Shown here one piece after another: positions 15,848-24,229 of a stretch of DNA of 52,305 bases (its first letter is position 1; the number at the start of each line of letters is the position of its first letter). Source of the DNA: Cohnella laeviribosi DSM 21336 (lineage in GTDB: Bacteria; Bacillota; Bacilli; Paenibacillales; Paenibacillaceae); assembly GCF_000378425.1 (NCBI RefSeq), contig NZ_KB899837.1, positions 1 through 52,305 on the forward strand, in the 5' to 3' direction. The notes below the pieces were generated by a model that was not told the origin of the DNA, ran no database searches, and worked only from the letters and a program-made list of their open reading frames with translations. Both the position numbers and the translations under genes were made by a program.

Positions 15848-17245
15848 TCAAGCGTTGTAGAACGTCTCCAGCTCGCGCGCCACTTCTTCCAGGGACGCGT
15901 TGACGACCTTTTGACGCTGCGGCTTGTCGAACAGCTTCGCGATCGCGTCGGGGAACGTCTGCTCGATCCCGCACAGCCGGATCGCCTCGTCGAATTTCGC
16001 AGGGTGCGCGGTGGCCAGCGAGATGCATACGACGCCGTCGCCGCCGCAGCGCTCCGCCGCGGCGACGCCGCAGGACGAATGGGGATCAAGCAGGTAGCCT
16101 TGCCCTTGCGCGTAATACTTTTTGATCGTCGCCAGGCACTCGTCTCCGTCTACGCCATAGGCGTCGAACTCGCTTTGCGCCCGGGAGAGAATATCGGAGC
16201 CGACCTCGATTTTCCCTTCGCGTTTGAACCCTTCCATCAGTTCCGCCACTTTGGCCGGATTTTCGCCGAAAAGGTAATACAGGTAGCGTTCGAAGTTGCT
16301 GGCCACCTGAATGTCCATCGACGGGCTGTACGTGGTCTTGAAATCGCCCGGCTTGTAGAGGCCGCCGCGAATGAAGCGTTCCAGAATATTGTTCTCGTTG
16401 GTCGCGATAATCAGCTTGCGCACCGGCAGTCCCATCCGTTTGGCCAGATAGCCCGCGAAAATGTCGCCGAAGTTGCCCGTCGGCACGCTGAAATCGACCG
16501 TTTCCGCGCCCGTTTGTTTTTTCACTTGGAAATAAGCATAGAAATAATAGACCGTTTGGGCCAAAATCCGGACGAAATTGATCGAGTTGATCGCGCACAG
16601 GCGGTTTCTCGCTTTGAAGTCCAGGTCCGCAAACAGCTCCTTGATCAAGCCCTGGCAATCGTCGAAGTTACCGTGGACGGACAGGTTGAGCACATTGTCG
16701 TCCTGAACGGTCGTCATCTGCAGCTCCTGCACTTTGCTGACCTTCTGATGCGGATGCAAAATGCAGATTTTGATGCCTTCCTTGCCCCGCACGCCCTCGA
16801 TGGCGGACGCCCCGGTGTCGCCCGAAGTCGCCCCGAGAATATGGATTTGCAAATTGCGCTTGGCCGCTACATATGCGTACAACTGGCCCATAAACTGCAG
16901 GGCGATGTCCTTGAACGCAAAGGTCGGACCGTGGAACAGCTCCAGCAGATACAAGCTGTCGCTCAGCTTGCGCACCGGCGTGACTTCCGGATCGCGGAAC
17001 GTGGAGTAGCTTGCTTCCGCCATCGCCTTCAGGTCGTCCTGCGGAATTTCGTCATTCGTATAATAGGAAAAAATATTCAACATGAGTTCCTTATAGCTCA
17101 GCGTTTCCCATTCCTTCAGCTTCGCTGCGGGAACGACGGGGATTTCCTCCGGAACGAGCAGGCCTCCGTCATCGCCGAGCCCCATCAGAAACGCGTCGAC
17201 GAACCCGATCTTCCCGACTTTGCCGCGGGTACTGATATAGCGCAT
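15848..17245 (-). CDS. thrC: Threonine synthase
   Basis: A 465-residue pyridoxal-phosphate enzyme converting O-phosphohomoserine to threonine. The cofactor lysine is Lys112 in PTFAFKDIALQ, and GATSGDTGASA binds the phosphate. This is the long form of the family with the N-terminal extension MRYISTRG, not the ~350-residue short form of B. subtilis. ATG follows AAGGAGG. It has a promoter of its own at 17324-17352. The usual partners hom and thrB are not next to it in this window. Confidence 0.95.
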   Translation of the reverse strand: MRYISTRGKVGKIGFVDAFLMGLGDDGGLLVPEEIPVVPAAKLKEWETLSYKELMLNIFSYYTNDEIPQDDLKAMAEASYSTFRDPEVTPVRKLSDSLYLLELFHGPTFAFKDIALQFMGQLYAYVAAKRNLQIHILGATSGDTGASAIEGVRGKEGIKICILHPHQKVSKVQELQMTTVQDDNVLNLSVHGNFDDCQGLIKELFADLDFKARNRLCAINSINFVRILAQTVYYFYAYFQVKKQTGAETVDFSVPTGNFGDIFAGYLAKRMGLPVRKLIIATNENNILERFIRGGLYKPGDFKTTYSPSMDIQVASNFERYLYYLFGENPAKVAELMEGFKREGKIEVGSDILSRAQSEFDAYGVDGDECLATIKKYYAQGQGYLLDPHSSCGVAAAERCGGDGVVCISLATAHPAKFDEAIRLCGIEQTFPDAIAKLFDKPQRQKVVNASLEEVARELETFYNA

Positions 17246-17323
17246 GATTGGTCCTCCTTATATGCATAAACAAAGCCGGCTCTGCCGTTCGCTTTGCCGT
17301 AAAATCATGGGGGAATCCACTTT

Positions 17324-17352
17324 ATTATCGCTTAACGGCGGGCTTGAATCAA
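17324..17352 (-). promoter_or_regulatory. Sigma-A promoter of thrC
   Basis: On the minus strand TTGATT (17352-17347) and GATAAT (17329-17324) are 17 bp apart. The -35 box overlaps the stop codon of the Rrf2 gene, so thrC can be transcribed separately. No T-box leader is visible in the short untranslated region. Confidence 0.6.
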
Positions 17353-17783
17353 TGATTTTCAGCGCCATTGCGCAAGATATCCAGGCTGATGTCCGCCATC
17401 GTCACCTTGGCCAGTTCGCCTTCCATAGCGGCTTGCGCCCGGCGGAACGCGGTCTCCAGCGCGCCCTGGATATTGCGGCCGACCGGACATTCCGGGTTCG
17501 GATTCTCGTGCATGGCGAACAAGCCCTCCTGCTCCCCCTGGACGGCCCTGTAGACGTCGAGCAGCGTGATCTCGCTCATGGGCCGCGCCAGCTTCGCTCC
17601 CGCCACGCCCGCGCTCGTGCGGACCAGGCCGGCTTTGTTCAGCATGCCCATAATACGCCGGATCACCACCGGATTGGTGTTGACGCTGCCCGCGATCATC
17701 TCCGACGTCAGCCGGCTATCCTTGAACATATCGAGCAGCGACAAAATATGAGCCGCGACGGCAAAACGGCTGCTGATCGTCAT
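17349..17783 (-). CDS. Rrf2-family transcriptional regulator (YwnA-like)
   Basis: A 144-residue winged-helix regulator of the Rrf2 family. The helix-turn-helix around residues 25-52 and wing GVAGAKLARP at about 59-68 fit the family. Only one cysteine (Cys99) is present, so it cannot hold an iron-sulfur cluster like IscR; YwnA-type members are similar. The ATG at 17783 is preceded by GGAGGT at a seven-base gap; an in-frame GTG three codons upstream overlaps that site. It lies between purT and thrC on the same strand. Targets are unknown. Confidence 0.85.
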   Translation of the reverse strand: MTISSRFAVAAHILSLLDMFKDSRLTSEMIAGSVNTNPVVIRRIMGMLNKAGLVRTSAGVAGAKLARPMSEITLLDVYRAVQGEQEGLFAMHENPNPECPVGRNIQGALETAFRRAQAAMEGELAKVTMADISLDILRNGAENH

Positions 17784-17849
17784 CGTTGCCACCTCCAGTT
17801 GCCGCAGCTTTAGCGCGCCTTATGTCGCGTAAGCCGCGCTTCGGGTCGG

Positions 17850-19010
17850 TCAGGCTTCCTCGACCGACAGCTTTGCGTGCGCGGCGCCGGCGCGCTCGCG
17901 CGCTTTCTCCACCGTCTCCGCCGTCGCCAGCGCGACAGCCATGCGGCGGCCTGCTTTCGTGACGGGCTTGCCGAATATCCGAAGCTGCGTATCCTCAACC
18001 GCGAGCGCCTCTTCGGCTCCCGTGATCCGGTATTCGCCAAGCTCGCGCGCCGCCTTGAGCGGACGGCTCGCCCCGCAGGACACCAGCTTGATCTCCGGAA
18101 TCGGCAGCCCGAGAATGGCCCGCACGTGCAGCGCAAATTCGGACAGGTTCTGGCTGACCAGCGTGACCAGCCCGGTATCGTGCGGACGCGGCGACACTTC
18201 GCTGAAATACACCTTATCCCCGGCCAGGAACAGCTCCACGCCGAACAGCCCCGCTCCGCCCAGCTCGTCCGTGACGGCGCGGGCGATGCGCTTGGCTTCC
18301 TCAAGCTGCCCTTCGGTCATGGCATGCCGCTGCCACGATTCGATATAGTCCCCGTCCTGCTGAATATGGCCGATCGGGGCGCAGAACTGCGTTCCGTTCA
18401 CGGAACGGACGGTCAACAGCGTAATTTCCGAATCGAAGCGGATAAATTCCTCCACGATCACCCGGCCCTGCTGAACCCGGCCTCCCTCCATCGCGATGCG
18501 CCAGCTTTCCGCGATTTCGGCTTCGGAACGGCAGACGCTCTGGCCCTTGCCGGAGGAACTCATCAGCGGCTTGACGACGCACGGAAATCCCATCTCGCGC
18601 ACGGCGGCGGCAAACTCCTCGTACGTGTCGGCAAAACGGTAACGGGCCGTCGGCAGCCCGAGCTTCTCCGCAGCCAGCCGCCGGATGCCCTCGCGGTCCA
18701 TCGTCAGCCGGGCCGCGCGGGCGGTCGGAATCACGCGATAGCCCTCTTCCTCAAGCTTGACCAGCTCCGCCGTCGCAATCGCTTCGATCTCCGGCACGAT
18801 CAAATCCGGCTTCTCCTTTTCCACCAGTTCGCGCAGCGCTTTCGCGTCCAGCATGTCGATGACGTAGCTGCGGTCCGCCACATGCATGGCCGGCGCCCCT
18901 TCGTAACGGTCTACCGCCACCGTCTCGACGCCCAACCTCTGCGCTTCGATGATCACTTCCTTGCCCAGTTCCCCCGAACCGAGCATAAGCAGCTTCTTTG
19001 TATGATACAC
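17850..19010 (-). CDS. purT: Formate-dependent phosphoribosylglycinamide formyltransferase
   Basis: A 386-residue ATP-grasp enzyme that formylates GAR with formate and ATP in purine synthesis, an alternative to folate-dependent PurN. The N-terminus has [12 protein letters not shown] for substrate/nucleotide binding, followed by [11 protein letters not shown], then [17 protein letters not shown] of the ATP-grasp fold and [10 protein letters not shown] near the metal site. Length matches PurT (about 390). The proposed start is GTG at 19010, preceded by a G-rich site; the N-terminus then aligns with the usual family start. No purine riboswitch is visible. Confidence 0.95.
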   Translation of the reverse strand: MYHTKKLLMLGSGELGKEVIIEAQRLGVETVAVDRYEGAPAMHVADRSYVIDMLDAKALRELVEKEKPDLIVPEIEAIATAELVKLEEEGYRVIPTARAARLTMDREGIRRLAAEKLGLPTARYRFADTYEEFAAAVREMGFPCVVKPLMSSSGKGQSVCRSEAEIAESWRIAMEGGRVQQGRVIVEEFIRFDSEITLLTVRSVNGTQFCAPIGHIQQDGDYIESWQRHAMTEGQLEEAKRIARAVTDELGGAGLFGVELFLAGDKVYFSEVSPRPHDTGLVTLVSQNLSEFALHVRAILGLPIPEIKLVSCGASRPLKAARELGEYRITGAEEALAVEDTQLRIFGKPVTKAGRRMAVALATAETVEKARERAGAAHAKLSVEEA

Positions 19011-19198
19011 CCCGCGTCAGCCCCCCGCTTTAGGTTTTGTCGAATCCATTATACACGAAAACGGGCCGGCGCTTGGGTGCGATCGGCAGCGGAAGAATTT
19101 TTCATGCCAAATAAGCCGGCCAACGCGGACCGGCTTCGCACGGGTATGAACACCCCGCATTTCACCCATCCTAAGAAGAGGATCGGAGGTGATCAACG

Positions 19199-19354
19199 AT
19201 GGCCAAGGATGTGCTTTGCGAAGTGAATTCCTGCAAATATTGGGCAGCCGGCAACCAATGCGCCGCTTCCTCGATCTACGTCGTCAGCAATCGAGGGAAG
19301 GAAGCGCGCAATTCCGAAGAAACCGACTGCAAAACGTTCGAGCCGAAGCTTTAA
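19199..19354 (+). CDS. DUF1540 cysteine-rich miniprotein
   Basis: A 51-residue protein with cysteines at residues 7, 12, 21 and 44. The pattern C-x4-C-x8-C with CEVNSCKYWAAGNQCAAS-type spacing matches DUF1540, a small, probably metal-binding domain common in spore-forming Firmicutes. Its function is not established. ATG follows GGAGGTGATCAACG. It is a single-gene unit with its own terminator and is short enough to be overlooked by gene callers. Confidence 0.85.
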   Translation: MAKDVLCEVNSCKYWAAGNQCAASSIYVVSNRGKEARNSEETDCKTFEPKL

Positions 19355-19397
19355 TTCCATGACGGCACGGGCCATGCGGCGCCGGCCTCGCAATCCG

Positions 19398-19446
19398 AAG
19401 CCCAGAAGCAGCCAAACCTGCTTTTGGGCTTTTCGGCTTCTTTTTG
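19398..19446 (+). terminator. Terminator of the DUF1540 gene
   Basis: AAGCCCAGAAGCAG (19398-19411) pairs with CTGCTTTTGGGCTT (19418-19431) with small mismatches, followed by a T-rich tract ending TTTTTG at about 19446. Confidence 0.75.
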
Positions 19447-19461
19447 CATTATGCCCGTCGA

Positions 19462-19476
19462 TGAGAATAATTATCA
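19462..19476. promoter_or_regulatory. Fur-like box
   Basis: TGAGAATAATTATCA matches the Bacillus Fur 7-1-7 consensus TGATAATNATTATCA at all but one position. It lies about 135 bases before the glutamine amidotransferase gene and just after the DUF1540 terminator. No -10/-35 pair clearly overlaps it, so function is uncertain. Confidence 0.5.
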
Positions 19477-19513
19477 CGAAAGGAATCAATCTTTTTGTCT
19501 CTGACAACATTTC

Positions 19514-19565
19514 TGACATAAAAATGATGTTTTTCGTTTTATGTCATCTATTTTTACATTATAAT
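19514..19565 (+). promoter_or_regulatory. Promoter with palindromic operator upstream of the glutamine amidotransferase gene
   Basis: A perfect 10-bp inverted repeat, TGACATAAAA (19514-19523) and TTTTATGTCA (19537-19546) with a 13-bp spacer, lies just upstream of a consensus TATAAT (19560-19565). No good -35 box is present where expected, and the palindrome covers that position, so an activator or a repressor could bind there. The protein is unknown. Confidence 0.55.
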
Positions 19566-19609
19566 ACAGACAAAAGGCATGCGTTACGTTCAAATGGGAG
19601 GGGAACCGG

Positions 19610-20329
19610 ATGAGGCTGCTGCTGTTGAAACATTTCTCGTTCGACGACGAGAGCGCGATTGTCCGCTGGGCTGAAGCAAAACGCTTTCCGTATGCGGTCA
19701 TGGACCCCTCGGGCGGAGGGCCTTTTCCCGACATGGCCGCATTCGATCTGCTGATCGTGATGGGCGGTCCGATGAGCGTATACGAGGAATCGGAGTATCC
19801 CTGGCTCCGACCGGAGAAGACGTTCATCCGCCAGGCCATCGCTTCGGGCAAAGCCATTCTCGGCATCTGCCTGGGCGGCCAAATGCTCGCCGAGCTGCTG
19901 GGCGGACGGGTATACCGCAACAAGCAAAAAGAAATCGGCTTTCACCCCATCGAGCGCACGGACAAGACGCATCCGCTTCTCGATGGGCTGCCGAACCGCT
20001 TTTATTCCTTTCAGTGGCACGGGGACGCGTTCGATTTGCCGGCGGGAGCCGTTCGGCTCGCCTTCAGCGAAGCCTGCGCGAACCAGGCCTTCGCTTTCGG
20101 CCCGCATATCCTCGGCCTGCAATTTCACCTGGAGACGACGGCCGCCTGCATGGAAGCGATGCTTAAGAGGTGGTCGGACCAAATCCGACCCGCTCCCTAC
20201 ATTCAAACCGCCGAACAAATCCGCGCGCAGGCCGAACGGATCGAAGCTTCGCACCGGATGCTGCACCGGATCCTGGACGCCTTTGACCGGTTGAACCGGC
20301 AGCGTCAGGCGAACTTGCCGTTGCGGTAA
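19610..20329 (+). CDS. Class I glutamine amidotransferase domain protein
   Basis: A 239-residue stand-alone class I glutamine amidotransferase, related to the glutaminase half of GMP synthase. The catalytic triad is complete: Cys87 in GICLGGQ, His173 and Glu175 in LQFHLE. No synthetase domain follows, so the amination partner or true substrate is unknown; some relatives act on gamma-glutamyl compounds. ATG follows GGGAGGGG. It has an unusual regulatory region (Fur-like box and palindrome). Its last 25 bases overlap the end of the convergent pirin gene. Confidence 0.88.
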   Translation: MRLLLLKHFSFDDESAIVRWAEAKRFPYAVMDPSGGGPFPDMAAFDLLIVMGGPMSVYEESEYPWLRPEKTFIRQAIASGKAILGICLGGQMLAELLGGRVYRNKQKEIGFHPIERTDKTHPLLDGLPNRFYSFQWHGDAFDLPAGAVRLAFSEACANQAFAFGPHILGLQFHLETTAACMEAMLKRWSDQIRPAPYIQTAEQIRAQAERIEASHRMLHRILDAFDRLNRQRQANLPLR

Positions 20330-21159
20330 TCCTCGTAGGCCTGAACGATTTCCTCGTACGTATTCATGACAAACGGACCTTGGGCGACGACCGGTTCGCG
20401 CAAAGGCTGGCCGGCGTACAGCAGCGCGCGAAGCTTCGTGACGGCCGCCAGTTCGATTTCGCTGCGTTCGTGGCCTTCGGCGGAATCGAGAAACAGCACG
20501 CTTCGCGTCTCGCCCTTTGTGCCGTCGCGGCCGAATCGCCCTTCTCCTTCCAGCACGAACAGAAAGCCGTTGTACGCCCCCGGCAGCTCCTGCTTTACCG
20601 CTGCTCCCGGCTCCAGCGTAAATTCGACCATCGTCACCGGGACAATATTCCGCGTACCCGCCTTCGCCTTGCCGGACGAACCGGAAAAGACGCGAATCGT
20701 CGCCCCCGGCTCGGAGCGGACCGCCATATCGGCGCTGCGCAAATTTTGATAATAGGGCTCCGTCATCTTATGCGCGCGCGGCAGGTTCACCCAAAGCTGC
20801 AGCGAATGCACCGTCTCTCCGGGCGCCGGGTCTTCCTTGTGAATCACGCCGCGGCCGGCCGTCATCCACTGGGCGTCGCCGGGCAGCAGATAGTCGATTT
20901 GATTCGTTTTGGTGTCGAAATGCTCCAGCTTGCCCTCCATCACATAGGTGACCGTCTCGATCCCCCGGTGGGGATGGAGATCGAAGGAACCGCGCCGGAA
21001 CCAGTCCTCGGCCAAAAACAAGAACGGATCGTGCTCTTCCCAAAGGCCCGGCTCCAGGATATAGCTGTTGCGATGCCCCGGACCGACCTGCTGGATTGGC
21101 GCTGTCCGGACTTTGCGAATGCCGCGCGCGTACGCGCCTTGTTCGTGATGCTGAGCCAT
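20305..21159 (-). CDS. Pirin-family protein
   Basis: A 284-residue bicupin of the pirin family. The N-terminal cupin has the metal motif HPHRGIETVTY with further His and Glu ligands in the HKEDPAPGE region; the C-terminal pirin domain follows from about residue 175. Bacterial pirins have been described as quercetin dioxygenases or redox-related proteins, and the role here is open. ATG follows GGGAGGG. A clear sigma-A promoter lies upstream at 21195-21223. It converges with the glutamine amidotransferase gene, overlapping by 25 bases with no room for a shared terminator. Confidence 0.92.
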   Translation of the reverse strand: MAQHHEQGAYARGIRKVRTAPIQQVGPGHRNSYILEPGLWEEHDPFLFLAEDWFRRGSFDLHPHRGIETVTYVMEGKLEHFDTKTNQIDYLLPGDAQWMTAGRGVIHKEDPAPGETVHSLQLWVNLPRAHKMTEPYYQNLRSADMAVRSEPGATIRVFSGSSGKAKAGTRNIVPVTMVEFTLEPGAAVKQELPGAYNGFLFVLEGEGRFGRDGTKGETRSVLFLDSAEGHERSEIELAAVTKLRALLYAGQPLREPVVAQGPFVMNTYEEIVQAYEDYRNGKFA

Positions 21160-21194
21160 TTTGCGTTTCCCTCCCGCTTGAACGTCTTACCCGA

Positions 21195-21223
21195 AGTATA
21201 GTCCTTAAACTAACTTATTTCAA
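21195..21223 (-). promoter_or_regulatory. Sigma-A promoter of the pirin gene
   Basis: On the minus strand TTGAAA (21223-21218) and TATACT (21200-21195) are separated by 17 bp, about 36 bases before the start codon. Confidence 0.7.
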
Positions 21224-21328
21224 GTATATATATTTTTTAATGTTTGATTCGGCAAAAATAGCCCGCCCATCCGGGCAGGCTCAGCAGGCTCAGACTTTCT
21301 GCGCATCGCAGACCGGCGGCTTCTCGTC

Positions 21329-22321
21329 TTAGCCGATCACGTACAGCCGGCTCGTCTCTTCCCATAGCTCACCGGGCTCCAGGCCGATCAGGCCGATGTC
21401 CTCGGCCGGCAGATCGACGTTCGGCGCGTTGACCAGGTTCACTTGCGGCTCGGGGCAGAAAAAGCCGCCCTTCGCGCCGTCGTTCCAGATCATCCATTGC
21501 TTGTACGCGGTTCCCGCATCGTACACCAGCTTGACCCCGGCGCGCGTGTCCGTCAATTCCATCCGGTTGCGGCCGTTCTGGGGCTGCGCGGTGTAATGGT
21601 TGTCCATCGCCTCGAAGAACGGCGACTGCGCGCCTTCGCGCATCCGCTGCTCTCCCTCGGACAGCGGCAGCAGCCGGCCCGTCGGGAGCATGCGCTCGTC
21701 CATTTCCCAACGCTGGCCGATGGTCAGCTTCAGCCGCATATCCTCGCTCGTGCTTCCCGGAGCAAAAGGCGCATTGACGGCGGTATGGAACGCCAGAAGG
21801 CAGGGCATCCGCTCCGTCCCTTCGTTGCGCACCCACACCCGCTGGCGAAGCCCCTCGTCCGACAGCGCATATTCAAGCTTGACGGTAAAAACAAAGGGCA
21901 AGTACCGGTATATCGGGTGCGACGCGTCCACCTTCAGCGCCAGCGTCACGCGGCTTTCGGCATCGTCGGCGCCGAAGCGCTCGACGCGCCAGGACGCCGT
22001 GTGCAAAAAGCCGTGCAGATGGTTGCCCCGCTCCGTCTCGTTCACCGGAAACTGCAGCAGCTTGCCGTTCCACGGAAACTTGCCCCCGTCGTACCGGTTC
22101 GGCGGGAACAGGATCGGAATGCCGTGCACGCCCGGATTTTTCCGGAACGCTTCCATTCCGTCCGCCCCCGGCTCGCGAAGAAAGTTGTATCCCCGCTCCG
22201 TATCGCGGAAAGCGATCAGGTTGGCGCCGATGCCGGGCAGCACCGCCGCTTCGTACGGCCCCGACCGCAGCCAGACCGCAGGTTCGCCGTGATAGGTTCC
22301 TTCGTAAGCTTGATTCGCCAT
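21329..22321 (-). CDS. Aldose 1-epimerase family protein
   Basis: A 330-residue beta-sandwich protein of the galactose mutarotase superfamily, interconverting alpha and beta anomers of sugars. Family features include GANLIAFRD near the N-terminus, FLREPG, HGIPILFPPNRY and HLHGFLH with the likely catalytic His. The equivalent catalytic Glu is probably in CPEPQVNLVNAPN near the C-terminus. ATG follows GGGGAGG. It precedes no obvious sugar operon but lies downstream of zwf on the same strand, 118 bases separate. Confidence 0.85.
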   Translation of the reverse strand: MANQAYEGTYHGEPAVWLRSGPYEAAVLPGIGANLIAFRDTERGYNFLREPGADGMEAFRKNPGVHGIPILFPPNRYDGGKFPWNGKLLQFPVNETERGNHLHGFLHTASWRVERFGADDAESRVTLALKVDASHPIYRYLPFVFTVKLEYALSDEGLRQRVWVRNEGTERMPCLLAFHTAVNAPFAPGSTSEDMRLKLTIGQRWEMDERMLPTGRLLPLSEGEQRMREGAQSPFFEAMDNHYTAQPQNGRNRMELTDTRAGVKLVYDAGTAYKQWMIWNDGAKGGFFCPEPQVNLVNAPNVDLPAEDIGLIGLEPGELWEETSRLYVIG

Positions 22322-22439
22322 TGCTCAAACGTCCTCCCCGTAAGCTTATAGGCTTGTACGTACATCTTTTCCTAGAATAGCATATCGGCCGCGAAAAGAG
22401 GACGTTTACATTGGAAATTCCGTCAATTTCGAACGAGGG

Positions 22440-23858
22440 TCAAAGCCACTTGAATCCGTACCGCTCCAGCAGCCGGTTCGCCGCCTCCGGACCGTCGGTT
22501 CCCGCCGCGTAGACATGAAGCGGAACCCGGTCGTCCTCGAACGCCTCCAAAATCGGGGCGAGCCATCGCCACGACGCCTCGATCTCCGGCCATTTGGCAA
22601 AAAAGGAAGCATCGCCGCTGAGCGCGTCGTGCAGCAGCCGTTCGTAGGCTTCCGGCAATTCGCCTTCCGGAATGGAATAACGAAGCCGCGTCTCGGCCGC
22701 CCCGCCGTCCGCACCGGTCAGATTAAGCTGCAGTTCGACGCTTTCCTCCGGCTGTATCCGCACCGCCAAATAATTGCGCTTCGGCTCCCCATGCGAATAT
22801 TTCTCCAATGGATCGCGGAACTCGACGATGATGCGGGTCGACTTTTCGCTCATTCTTTTGCCCGTGCGGATAAAAAAAGGCACGCCGCCCCATACCGGGT
22901 CGTCCAGCTCCAAGCGGGCCGCAAAAAACGTATCCGTGCGGGACCCGGCCGCGACCCCCGGCTCGTCCAGGTAGCCCGGCACCTTCCGTCCTTCCAGCTC
23001 GCCCGGCCCGTACTGCCCCCGCACGACGAAGTTAGCGGCGTCCTGGGCCTGGATCGGGATCGCCGATTCGAGTATGCGCTGTTTGTCATACACATCCGAG
23101 TGCATCGCGGTCATCATCAGAAGCTGAAGCATATGGTTCTGGAACATGTCGCGGACGGCGCCCGCGCGGTCGTAGTAGCCCGCCCGCTCCCCGACGCCGA
23201 GCGTTTCGCTGGCGGTGATCTGGACGTTGGCCACGTAGCGGTTGTTTAAGACCGCCTTCAGCACCGGGTTGGCCGAGATGAAGGCCTGCAAATTCTGCAC
23301 CATCGGCTTGCCGAGATAATGGTCCACGTAGCGGATATCCTCCGCGGGAAAAGCCTCCAGCAGCGAACGGTTCAGCTCCCGGGCGGAGGCCAGGTCGCGC
23401 CCGAACGGCTTTTCGACCGCAAGCCGCTTCCAGCCGGGACCGCCGGTCAGCCCGCTTTCCTTCAGCAAACGCGCGATCGAGGCGAACCAGTCCGGCGAGA
23501 CGGACAAGTAAAACAGCCGGTTCCCGGGAATGCCGGCTTGGCGCTCCAGCCCTTCGACCCGGTCGAGCAGCCGCTTGTAATCCTCCGCCCGGTCGGCCTC
23601 CAGGATTTGATAATGGACGAGCCGCAAAAATTCGGCTTGCGCCGCCGAATCGTCCGCGCCGCGCCGGGAAAAGCGCGCGAGCGCCTCCTTCACGCGGCCG
23701 CGGAATTGCTCTTCCGAAAACGGCTTGCGCCCCAGTCCCACGATGGCGAACCCGCACGGCAGCTTGCCTTCCAGATGAAGATTATATAAGGCGGGGAACA
23801 GCTTGCGGTGCGCCAAATCCCCCGTCGCTCCGAACAAAACGAAAACCGACGAATCCAT
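22440..23858 (-). CDS. zwf: Glucose-6-phosphate 1-dehydrogenase
   Basis: A 472-residue enzyme oxidising glucose 6-phosphate to 6-phosphogluconolactone with NADP, opening the pentose phosphate pathway. The nucleotide motif GATGDLAHRKL starts at residue 10, and the substrate/catalytic motif is YVDHYLGKP. It is slightly shorter than the usual 480-510 residues. ATG follows AAGGGAGG. Upstream lies a striking set of four 11-bp-spaced direct repeats and a -10 box. gnd and pgl are not in the window. Confidence 0.95.
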   Translation of the reverse strand: MDSSVFVLFGATGDLAHRKLFPALYNLHLEGKLPCGFAIVGLGRKPFSEEQFRGRVKEALARFSRRGADDSAAQAEFLRLVHYQILEADRAEDYKRLLDRVEGLERQAGIPGNRLFYLSVSPDWFASIARLLKESGLTGGPGWKRLAVEKPFGRDLASARELNRSLLEAFPAEDIRYVDHYLGKPMVQNLQAFISANPVLKAVLNNRYVANVQITASETLGVGERAGYYDRAGAVRDMFQNHMLQLLMMTAMHSDVYDKQRILESAIPIQAQDAANFVVRGQYGPGELEGRKVPGYLDEPGVAAGSRTDTFFAARLELDDPVWGGVPFFIRTGKRMSEKSTRIIVEFRDPLEKYSHGEPKRNYLAVRIQPEESVELQLNLTGADGGAAETRLRYSIPEGELPEAYERLLHDALSGDASFFAKWPEIEASWRWLAPILEAFEDDRVPLHVYAAGTDGPEAANRLLERYGFKWL

Positions 23859-23944
23859 GAATGGTTCCTCCCTTCGAACAAAAACGGTCCGGCAGGACCG
23901 CGGCCCATGCGGCTTCGCGCCCGCGGCCGCACTTGTCTATGCCG

Positions 23945-24009
23945 ATCATATCAAGCTGCCGGATGTTTCGCATGAAGGGTTGATGAAGAACGGATGAAGA
24001 GTTCATGAA
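23945..24009 (-). promoter_or_regulatory. Four 11-bp-spaced direct repeats and -10 box upstream of zwf
   Basis: On the minus strand TTCAT occurs four times (24009-24005, 23998-23994, 23987-23983, 23976-23972) with an exact 11-bp period, followed 21 bp later by TATGAT (23950-23945). This layout is that of OmpR/PhoB-family response regulators such as PhoP, whose sites are short direct repeats one helical turn apart ending at the -35 position. The actual regulator is unknown. Confidence 0.6.
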
Positions 24010-24039
24010 CGCGGCAAGCGCTGCATATAAATACGGCGG

Positions 24040-24078
24040 GGAGCGCCGCCTAGCGGGCGTAGCGCTCCCCGTTTTTTT
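24040..24078 (+). terminator. Terminator-like hairpin
   Basis: GGGGAGCGC (24040-24048) pairs with GCGCTCCCC (24062-24070), followed on the plus strand by seven T. No plus-strand gene precedes it, and the minus-strand flank is not T-rich, so it may be a poor minus-strand terminator for the VOC remnant or serve an unseen short plus-strand transcript. Confidence 0.45.
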
Positions 24079-24229
24079 CAAGTATAACACGAAATCTCGA
24101 CAAGGTTATCATCCGGGCCGCGAATGTAAACCGATTCGATCGGTCCCGGCGCGACGCTTCCATATCCTTAACGGTCAACACAAAATGATCCAACCGCTCG
24201 AGCTTTATGTTTTCGCCTCTTCTACTCAT
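24078..24229 (-). pseudogene. VOC/glyoxalase-family gene remnant with internal deletion
   Basis: The first 23 or so codons encode MSRRGENIKLERLDHFVLTV and then KDMEA, the N-terminal strand of VOC (glyoxalase/bleomycin resistance) proteins. After a shift into another frame the DNA encodes APGPIESVYIRGPDDNLVEI and then SCYT before TGA, the C-terminal end of the same family. About 80 middle residues of the usual ~125 are missing and the frames do not match, so an out-of-frame internal deletion is inferred. The ATG overlaps the end of the upstream gene by 8 bases. Confidence 0.75.

Noticed and set aside
17246..17348. T-box or amino-acid riboswitch before thrC
   Set aside because: The leader from the predicted promoter is under 80 bases and shows no T-box sequence or specifier stem.
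19011..19198. Purine riboswitch before purT
   Set aside because: No conserved purine aptamer core was found; only a short GC-rich inverted repeat without a T run is visible.
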